Shown one piece after another: positions 56,359 through 64,000 of a stretch of DNA of 64,000 nt. The translations under genes and the position numbers were made by a program. How positions within the stretch are numbered: position 1 is the first letter of the stretch; each line of letters begins with the position of its first letter. The notes beneath the pieces are model-generated. The model was not told where the DNA came from. It saw only the letters and a list, made by a program, of their open reading frames with translations, and made no database searches. The stretch covers positions 37,132,575-37,196,574 of the forward strand of contig NC_030819.1 in NCBI RefSeq assembly GCF_001704415.2, given 5' to 3'. The stretch comes from Capra hircus (taxonomy: Eukaryota; Chordata; Mammalia; Artiodactyla; Bovidae).

Positions 56359-56604
56359 GAAACAGGCTTAACTTGACTTTGTTCCTTAGAATGCTAGCAA
56401 AGGTGAGGTTAGGGAAGTGGGCTTGCACGATTACCCGATTACCCTCTGTTGGTGGTGGTGGTGGTGGTGTTCAATCACCCAGTGAGTTACGACTGGGCAA
56501 CTTGAACGACAACAACAGAGAGTAATCAGGTAATAATGCAAGCCCACTTCCCTAACCTCACCTTTGTTAGCATTCTAAAGAACAAAGACAAGTTAAGCTG
56601 TTTC
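56359..56604. repeat. 246-bp imperfect palindrome (long inverted repeat)
   Basis: Left arm 56359-56450 pairs with right arm 56514-56604, about 91 percent identical by hand count (seven mismatches, one gap), for example AAAGGTGAGGTTAGGGAAGT against its reverse complement. The 63-base middle continues the symmetry (GTTCAATCACCCAGT at 56469-56483 against ACTGGGCAACTTGAAC at 56492-56507). It consists of Bov SINE/BovB tail-like sequence plus a (GGT)n run present on the left side only. The transcript or single strand would fold into one long hairpin. Confidence 0.93.
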
Positions 56605-56841
56605 CGATTGTTTCAGTGACTTTCAAATTGAGGGGAATGAGGAGGAAGCTATTCATCAGACTCTCCACCCGTGAAGAACATTAGATTATACCAGGTTGTA
56701 GTCATGGTTCTGGAAACTTGGACTACTTTCTTAACTGCCCTGAGTACCTGTTTCCTCATCTAGAAAGGAAACATGAGAATGACTTGCAGCTCTGTGAGGA
56801 CTGATATTTGTTTTTATGACCCAGGGTAGGCATTTAATAAA

Positions 56842-57028
56842 TGATTTCCCTGGTGGTTCAGAGGTAAAGAATCCACCTGCCAATGCAGGAGATGCAAGTT
56901 TGATCCCTGGGTAGGAAAGATCCCCTGGATAAAGAAATAGCAACCCAGTCCAATAATATTCCCTGGGAAATTCCATGGACGGAGCAGACTGTCAGACATG
57001 ACTTAGCAACTAAACAACAACAAAACAA
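56842..57028 (+). mobile_element. Bov-tA SINE with internal deletion
   Basis: GATTTCCCTGGTGGTTCAGA through GATCCCTGGGTAGGAAAGAT. It jumps from GACGGAGCAGACTG to TCAGACATGACTTAGC, so the GGGCTACAGTCCATGGGGTC segment is lost. AACAACAACAAAACAAC tail. Confidence 0.92.
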
Positions 57029-57582
57029 CTACTAATCTGCTCACCACCAGCAGGATGAATTTCGCAAAGGTTTGCATGCCTATTTTCAACCCTAGGCATA
57101 TACTGCAGTGGATGGTGGCAAGAAACATTACTTCTTAGACCCATTACTTGCTCCATGGTCCACACTGATGACATTCTGTGTTTAAGGGTTCTGCGATCAA
57201 GATAGCTTCCTTGTACACACCATTCCTTTCAGAGACTTTCATTTGTTTCCATATATTTGCCCAAGCCTTAGATTCTCTTTACCCATGAGAATTAGTTCAA
57301 GCTTCTTAATGTGGAATTTAAGGGTCCTTAAAATCCCAGCCCAAACAAGCTTAACAGCACTTGACAATGCCCATTATGTACTCTGCGCTCTTTCTCTATT
57401 GAGCCCACTATGAAACAGCCTCCTGATGTATTTCCCTGTGCGATGTGTTTTTGTTCCAGCTAAACTCTCAAACAGTAATGTCACCCACCCTTTTGTTCAC
57501 TGGTTACGGACCTGATGTTCCCCACTGTGTGCTTGTTCAGGCACTTTGATTCTATTCCTCAAAGGGCGTTATGACTAAAGAA
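57029..57582. other. Single-copy DNA
   Basis: Nothing recognised. Confidence 0.4.
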
Positions 57583-57712
57583 AATGTCAATAGAATTTCT
57601 AATTATTTCAAACTATTGTGAGGGATACTGAATTACTGCGCAGAAAAAAGACATTTCTCTCATCCACCAAAAGTGATGCCACAGTCTACTAATGTGAAGA
57701 GCTTGCTTCAGG
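57583..57712 (+). repeat. Member 2 of an unnamed diverged repeat pair
   Basis: AATTATTTCAAACTATTGTGAGGGATACTGAATTACTGCGCAGAAAAAAG matches 55046-55170 in the same order. Similarity fades on both sides, so the shared block is about 125-130 bases. Confidence 0.5.
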
Positions 57713-57814
57713 ATGTTAGTTAACATTCCTTCCATCCTAGAGTCCTAGCCAAGAACCTAAGTGCAATGCATTCCCTTTAGATAAAGCTATCTAGTAGCAG
57801 CTAAATTAAAGAGT

Positions 57815-58020
57815 ACAGTCCATCCATCCTAACTCACTGCAGTCCTGTCCAACTCTCTGCCACCCCATGAACTTTATGCAGCACGCCAGGCCCTTCTGTC
57901 CATGGGACTCTCCAGCTAGAATTCTGGAGGGGTTTGCCATTTCCTTCTCTAGGGAATCTTCCTAACCCAGAGATCAAAGCCATGTCTCTTACATCTCCTA
58001 CACTGGCAGGTGGGTTTTAA
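57815..58020 (-). mobile_element. Bov-tA SINE, diverged
   Basis: Reverse copy from about AACTCACTGCAGTCCTGTCC through GGGGTTTGCCATTTCCTTCTC to CACTGGCAGGTGGGTTTTAA; the last part of the tRNA-like head is missing. Confidence 0.88.
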
Positions 58021-59767
58021 AGCACAGTAGGCTTCCTATCTCAGGACTTCCTATCTCCTATTATGTTTTAATAACCCAACATGGTAATGGAAGAAACTCT
58101 CCCCCAGGGGATTTTAAGGACATATATGCCCAAGAGGCAAAGAGTTAAGTCTAGGAATTGTTTAGGCAGAGAACCCTGACCCATTAATACCTGGGAAGTG
58201 ATACAAAGGATATGAGCTACCTTCAGTTTCACCAGTATTGATACCACCATAACTCCTTGGGTAGTAGTGAGAAAAGATGCTCTGCCCCTTTCTGCAGAAA
58301 GCAGCTAAAGTCATTTCCCTACTTTGGAAGTAAAATGATCCATAGAATAAGCATTCCTACCTAACCATCATTATAATACAGAGATGTAACTGGATATTAA
58401 AATGGAATTCTCTATTTCTATTTTGGCTGAAGCATGAGTATAACAGATGTTACAATTCAAAGTGAGATTTGAAAATCTAAAATCACTAGATTAATTTTGT
58501 AGCACCTGAGATAGCAGCATGCCTTTTAAAAGTTAGGAAGAGTTGAGAAAAGTGAGGAGAATTTTTGGAGAGGAAAGGTGTGGTACTTACCCTCTGCTTC
58601 AAGTTAGAGTTTTAAATGGACAACTGGAAGCATTCAATATATGTTCTTATCTAGTTGGGAGATACAAAGGACTGATGCCTGATTCTTGCTTGGAAATCTA
58701 AAGCATAACAGGTGGGCTGACAGGTTCCTCTGTGGAAGGGTGAAATAGTTGTTGCTGAACTAAGATCAGAATTTATTGCAGCAGGGTATCAGAGATGAGA
58801 GGGAGCAGGAGGCAATGAGAGCATGCAAGTTTCCATTGGACCAGAGGCAGTCAGATAGATAAAAGAGTAATCATCTGGAATCTTGACCTAGAGAGCCACC
58901 CAAGGTTGGAACAGACTCACCAGAGAAAGTGATTGTATCACCAGAGTCCTTGGGCTAAGGGAGCAGGAAATAGGCAGCCCATAGGAAAATAGAAATCCTC
59001 GGCTACTGGTGGAGGTAAGGGAAAGGATGCTGGGAGAGTAGGGAAGCTGAAGGAGGGAGAGGGTCCAAAGAACCCATGAGTTAGGGTTAGCGTTAGGGCT
59101 AACTATAGGGGAAAGCACCAGCATTTAGTATCCACCAAGACCAGAGCACAGCACTACACAACCCTTGAAAGTAACATAACAGACACTAACGATTATCTTG
59201 CCCCAACCTGTCTCTTCTACCTTTCTCCCCCACCAACTCTGATTCTGAAGGGAGAAAAAGAAAATCCTATTATTAATAATAGAAGGAGGCAGAGAAGTTG
59301 ATGTACAGGCAGGAAGGGAGAAGCCATCTGTTCTCTCTCCCTCAGTTTCAGATGGTCAGAGATGCCTCAACTTGACCACAAGGCTGAGGTTGTGTGTAAC
59401 ATTCTGTAGGACATGTCATTCTAATTACCAAATTGAAAAGGGGTTTTGTGTCCTAAAAGGGGACTTTAGAAGTCCTAGCTCCTGCCTGATTTTCATCCAG
59501 GAGACAGGGAGGGAAACCCTACAAAGCTCATTTTAAGGGGCTTCAGGAAAGAAAGCACAGTGGTTCCATGATTCCATCCCCCCGAGCCATGTTTGTTTTA
59601 ATATATTATTTTCACATGCCTCTCTGCCCACTTTGGCATCTCTGACGGCAGCTACTCTGTCTTGTACTTGTCATTTTTGTACTCTGAGTATCTAGTCTAG
59701 TAACTGGCACCGTTACAGAGCACGGAGTATTTGCAGAGTCATACAAGGGGAGAGGTAAAGAGAATTA
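58021..59767. other. Single-copy DNA, 1.7 kb
   Basis: No interspersed repeat recognised; the only motif is the telomere-like run at 59081-59098. Confidence 0.4.
59081..59098 (+). repeat. Short interstitial telomere-like repeat
   Basis: TTAGGGTTAGCGTTAGGG: three telomeric hexamers with one mismatch, followed by CTAAC. Confidence 0.8.
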
Positions 59768-59846
59768 TTGGGTTGCTCAAAAAGTTTGTTTGGGTTTTTC
59801 ATAACATCTAACAAAATAACCCAAATGAAATTTTTGGCCAACTCAG
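59768..59846. mobile_element. Mariner-type DNA transposon remnant, internally deleted
   Basis: Left terminus TTGGGTTGCTCAAAAAGTTTG..GGGTTTTTC and right terminus ACCCAAATGAAATTTTTGGCC then AACTCA are inverted repeats of the kind seen in mammalian mariners (TTGGGTTGGCCAAAAAGTT). Only about 20 bases lie between the arms. The family is known from ruminants. Confidence 0.82.
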
Positions 59847-60448
59847 TGCATGGGTGTGAATGAGAGAGGAACCACATTCCTAGCTGGATAGCTAGAGAAG
59901 ACTTCATGGACATGGTCATCTATAACATGTAAGATTAATATTCCACCAGGTATTCATTTAGAATGACAGAAATTCAAGAAAAAAATGTAGCAGCAGGAGA
60001 AAAAGTATGGAGGTGAAGAGATGCAGCTAGCCTCTAGAAATTAAAGTGGCCCTGTTATAGATGGCTATGTGAAGGTATGCATAATCACTTTCTAGTAAAT
60101 GAGAACAGAAAGCAAGAGGTGAACCACAATGAGATTGGAGAGGCTAAGGCCATCAGGCTGCTGGCAGATACCCAAATAGAATCAGGTGAAGCTTATTCTA
60201 GGAGAGTAGACTGGGAAACTCATCAGAGGTCCATCAAGGGCAATGCTATGTCCATCATTCAGAAGATGCTGCCAAATGAAGGGTCAAGTTCAATGAGGAG
60301 GGCAGTGTCAACCTAGAGTTTATTAAGCAGATTCATTTTCCAGACATAAAGGGACTTGGTTTCTCCAGTCATCAGCTTTACAAACAAAGAAGGATTAGCT
60401 GACTCCAACTGCAGGTAAAACCATAAGAACAAAAGATTCAGCACAAGT
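59847..60448. other. Single-copy DNA
   Basis: A 79-codon frame at 60077-60316 (plus) has no recognisable domain. Nothing else seen. Confidence 0.4.
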
Positions 60449-62015
60449 ATAGGGAAGATCTTCACGACCCAGATAACCACAGTGGTGTGATCACTCACCT
60501 AGAGCCAGCCATCCTGGAATGCAAAGTCAAGTGGGCCTTAGGAAGCATCACTACGAACAAAGCTAGTGGAGGTGATGGAATTCCAGTTGAGCTATTTCAA
60601 ATCCTGAAAGATGATGCTGTGAAAGTGCTGCACTCAATATGCCAGCAAATCTGGAAATCTCAGCAGTGGCAACAGGACTGGAAAAGGTCAGTTTTCATTC
60701 CAATCCCAAAGAAAGGCAATGCCAAACAATGTTCAAACTACCACACGATTGCACTCATCTCACACTCTAGCAAAGTAATGCTCAAAATTCTCCAAGCCAG
60801 GCTTCAACAGTACATGAACTATGAACTTCCAGATGTTCAAGCTGGTTTTAAAAAAGGCAGAGGAACCAGAAATCAAATTGCCAACATCCACTGGATCATC
60901 AAAAGAGCAAGAGAGTTCCAAGAAAAGGTCTATTTCTGCTTTATTGACTATGCCAAAGCCTTTGACTGTGTGATCACAACAAACTCTGGAAAATTCTTCA
61001 AGAGTTGGGAATACCAGACCACCTGACCTGCCTCTTGAGAAATCTGTATGCAGGTCAGTAAGTAACAGTTAGAACTGGACATGGAACAACAGACTGGTTC
61101 CAAATAGGAAAAGGAGTACGTCAAGGCTGTATATTGTTACCCTGTTTATTTAACTTATATGCAGAGTACATCATGAGAAATGCTGGGCTGGAGGAAGCAC
61201 AAGCCGGAATCAAGATTGCTGGGAGAAATATCAATAACCTCAGATATGCAGATGACACCACCCTTATGGCAGAGAGTGAAGAAGAACTAAAGTGAAAGAG
61301 GAGAGTGAGAAAGTTTGTTTAAAGCTCAACATTCAGAAAATGAAGATCGTGGCATCCAGTCCCATCACTTCATGGCAGATAGATGGGAAACAGTGGAAAT
61401 GGTGACAGACTTTCTTTTTGGGGGCTCCAAAATCACTGCAGATGGTGATTGCAGCCATGAAGTTAAAAGATGCGTACTCCTTGGAAGAAAAGCTTTGACC
61501 AACCCAGACAGAACATTAAAAAGCAGAGACATTATTTTGCCAACAAAGGTCCATCTAATCAAAGCTATGGTTTTTCCAGAGTCATGTATACATGTGAGAG
61601 TTGGACTATAAAGAAAGCTGAGCACCAAAGAATTGATGCTTTTGAACTGTGGTGTTGGAGAAGATTCTTGAGAGTCTCTTGGACTGAAAGAAGATCCAAC
61701 CAGTCCATCCTAAAGGAGATCAGTCCTGGGTGTTCATTGGAAGGACTGATGTTGAGGCTGAAACTCCAATACTTGGCTACCTGATGCGAAAAGCTGTCTC
61801 ATTGGAAAAAACCCTGATGCTGGGAAAGATTGAAGGTGGGAGGAGAAGGCAAAGACAGAGGATGAGATGGTTGGATAGCATCACTGATTCAGTAGAAATG
61901 AGTTTGAGTAAACTCCAGGAACTGGTGATAGACAAGGAGGCCTGGAGTGCTGCAGTCCATGGGGTTGTAAAGAGTCAGACACAACTGAGCGACTGAACTG
62001 AACTAATAGGGAAGA
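60449..62015 (+). mobile_element. BovB LINE, 1.55-kb 3' half, 10-bp target-site duplication
   Basis: Body 60459-62005, flanked by ATAGGGAAGA at 60449-60458 and 62006-62015. The frame 60487-61026 (179 codons) covers the start of the reverse transcriptase: TTNKASGGDGIPVELFQILK, SVFIPIPKKGN, SKVMLKILQARLQQYM and FIDYAKAFD. A one-base deletion after FDCV (about 60971) ends it. Another gap near 61290 removes the SLLMKV segment. The downstream frame 61315-61611 continues the C-terminal half. Not functional. Confidence 0.95.
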
Positions 62016-62589
62016 AGCCAATGGTAAGAGATGAAATGAAAAGATGGGTTTGGCTGTGTCAAACTAGCTGATTTAAATAAGATTGCTGTTTATCTCTTCT
62101 GTATATAGTTTTGTTATTACCCCCAAATTCCCTACCTCTGTTATAAACTTTTTTGTTTCTATTCATTCAGATGACTCATGTCTTACTGATACCGATAGTG
62201 CTTCAGATAAATCTAGAAGGGCAAGGCCATTTTTCACAGTGGTGAAATATTTTGAGGTGGAAGTTATTTCAATGAAATGACATGATAAAGGTCATTGGAA
62301 TGCCTTTTTTAGAAGCTATCTCTGTCACAGAAGATAATTTTTCAGGATATTATTTATTAACATTTTAGAATGATTTAAAGAGAACAAGTTTATATAAGAC
62401 TGAGAAAATGGGGAAAAAATATAAAGTGTGAATGCTTTGAGGTACCAAAAGGCCTTAGATACTAGGAAGAGGCATCATCTACTTTTTGTCTTAAATCTTC
62501 CCTGGGAAGATGAAACACAGACTGCGAAGCAAGGAGGAAAATATAAATACTAGAAAAGTCAAGAAATAAAAATGTACTGAGTGACTATT
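62016..62589. other. Single-copy DNA
   Basis: Nothing recognised. Confidence 0.4.
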
Positions 62590-62770
62590 TTGTGATTTCT
62601 TCTACATGACTTACCTTGTTTAATCTCCATAAAAGCCCTCTAAGGGGTGATTATTATCATCACACCATTGAGGAAACCAAGACTCAAACAAGTTACATAA
62701 ATTTTAAGGCAATATAAATGGCAGAACTGAGATTCAAATCAAGAATCACTAAAAATCAAGACCTTGCTTT
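62590..62770 (-). mobile_element. MIR SINE
   Basis: Reverse MIR: TTGTTTAATCTCCATAAAAGCC, ATTATCATCACACCATTGAGG, AAACCAAGACTCAAACAAGTTAC, GCAGAACTGAGATTCAAATC. Confidence 0.8.
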
Positions 62771-63439
62771 TTTTGAAATACCAAAATGTCTTACAGTACA
62801 AAGTGTAAGCAGCAAAGAAATTAGAACACTGGTCCTCCACACAATGATTAATTAGGGAAAAAATATTTTTTATAATACTGAAGTCAAGTTAAGACAATTA
62901 TCAAGGTATCTTAAGACTAAAATCAACTTAGGAGAACTATGTAAGAATTAGATGTGGCAAATGGAAAGTTTTACTAGAGGACTTTAATGAGGCTTAAATT
63001 ACTGAAAGACAGTATTTACTGATTTAAATTCTTGCTCAAATAATCTGGGTGTGTAATTCAAATATCCAAAGCTGATGGAATTTTTTAACTTGATCATAAC
63101 CTTAAAGTTTATATAGAGAAAAAATACCTGAAAAGAAGCAAAAACAATTTGAGAAAAGATTAATAAACAGGAATCTGCCCAAGATTTCAAATCTATTTTA
63201 AGGCACAAAATTACAGCAGTATTACATTCATGCAAGAAAAAGTCAAGAAACTAAAGCAAACAAAATGGAAGTTCCAAGTATATATTAACTCTAAGTATAT
63301 ATAAGAATTTAATAATTTATACAAGTTACATAAAGAAAAAAAAAAACCCACAAGCTTCTATCTCTAGAGAAAAGTTATTCTGTAAATAGTTTGAAGTCAA
63401 CTGATTAAACTATAGTATAATAAAGAATAATTCCATTAA
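62771..63439. other. Single-copy DNA
   Basis: A-rich, nothing recognised. Confidence 0.4.
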
Positions 63440-64000
63440 AATGAAAGGTAAGTCACATGACTTCTGTGCTTAAAGTCCCCTAATTGTTTTCCATTGCTTC
63501 CAGAGTAAAAAATTCAGAGTGACCTTAACAGCCCAATGCCACATGGCCCATAATTTCTCCCTGACTGTTTTGTTATTTTTCTCCTCGTTTATTCATTCTG
63601 CCTCAACCATACTGTTTTTATTTTGCTGCTCCTCCAACACAGAAAGTTTCCAGTTACAAGGTTTTTGCATTTGTGTTCCCTTTGCCTGGAATGCTTCTCC
63701 CCAAGATATGCATATGGCTTCTTCTTCATCTGCTTCAGTGTGTTCGTGCTTACTCAGTTGTGTCTGACTCTTTGTGACCCCATGGACTGTAGCCCACCAG
63801 GCTCCTTTGTCCATGGAATTTGTTAAGCAGGAATGCTGGAATGGGTTGCCGTTTCCTGCTCCAGGGGATCTTCCAGACCCGAGGATCAAACCCAAGCCTC
63901 TTGCATCTCCTGCACTGGCAGGCTGCACACTTGACCACTGCGCCACCTGGAAGGAAGCCCTTTCATCTGCTTTAGATCTTTGCTCAAATGTCACCTTCTC
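63440..64000 (+). mobile_element. L2 LINE, interrupted by Bov-tA and cut by the window end
   Basis: L2 order: TTTTCCATTGCTTCCAGAGTAAA, AATGCCACATGGCCC, TTTGCATTTGTGTTCCCTTTGC, CTGGAATGCTTCTCCCCAAG, then after the SINE TTAGATCTTTGCTCAAATGTC and ACCTTCTC at the window edge. Confidence 0.82.
63725..63975 (-). mobile_element. Bov-tA SINE inside L2, 14-bp target-site duplication
   Basis: Reverse copy 63739-63961, GTTCGTGCTTACTCAGTTGT to GCGCCACCTGGAAGGAAGCC. TTCATCTGCTTCAG (63725-63738) and TTCATCTGCTTTAG (63962-63975) flank it, one mismatch. Confidence 0.95.

Noticed and set aside
60487..61026. 179-codon reverse-transcriptase-like frame considered as a host gene
   Set aside because: It lies inside a BovB with its own 10-bp target duplication and ends at a one-base deletion.
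1..64000. CRISPR arrays, operons, phage or plasmid features
   Set aside because: No regularly spaced repeats with unique spacers and no dense coding. All repeats are eukaryotic retroposons or DNA transposons.

Overview
This window is vertebrate nuclear DNA from a ruminant, most likely a bovid. The basis is the repeat content: 13 pieces of the RTE-clade LINE BovB, about 24 tRNA-Glu-derived Bov-tA SINEs or fragments, and 6 dimeric Bov-A2 SINEs. They sit in a background of old mammalian repeats (MIR, L2, L1, MER5A, MaLR-type LTRs) and one mariner remnant. Cattle, bison, buffalo, sheep and goat cannot be told apart by eye. I found no protein-coding exon, tRNA, rRNA or other functional RNA gene that I can defend. 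The open reading frames that resemble known proteins are decayed BovB reverse-transcriptase fragments. The window is best read as intergenic or intronic DNA.

Layout. 0-12.5 kb: BovB 3' ends, Bov-tA copies and MIRs, then an old L1 (6.93-9.04 kb) split by a Bov-tA and a BovB, then L2 pieces. 12.6-17.0 kb: the best structural locus, a near-full-length BovB (minus strand) with its own 12-bp target-site duplication. A second BovB has inserted inside it (8-bp duplication), and a poly-A retrocopy of an unidentified transcript sits in its 3' tail (perfect 20-bp duplication). 17.4-27.7 kb: dense SINE and BovB insertions, a MaLR-like LTR split by a BovB that carries the longest reading frame of the window (218 codons), and an L2 LINE split by a BovB and an L1 3' end. 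27.7-36.4 kb: mostly single-copy DNA with a few Bov-A2 and Bov-tA copies. 36.4-47.5 kb: L2, MIR, MER5A and SINEs. 47.5-50.4 kb: a repeat-poor, CpG-richer block with a perfect 14-bp X-box (RFX-type) palindrome, ending in a purine tract and a perfect 36-bp tandem duplication. 50.5-60.4 kb: scattered SINEs and MIRs, a 246-bp imperfect palindrome (56.36-56.60 kb), a short telomere-like motif and a mariner remnant. 60.4-64 kb: a 1.55-kb BovB with 10-bp target-site duplications, a MIR, and an L2 split by a Bov-tA.

By a rough hand tally, recognisable repeats cover about 25-28 kb. Nothing here works together as a pathway; the story is layered retrotransposition, in which nesting and target duplications give the order of events. 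Subfamily names and exact edges come from reading by eye and should be taken as good to about 5-20 bases unless a target-site duplication is quoted.
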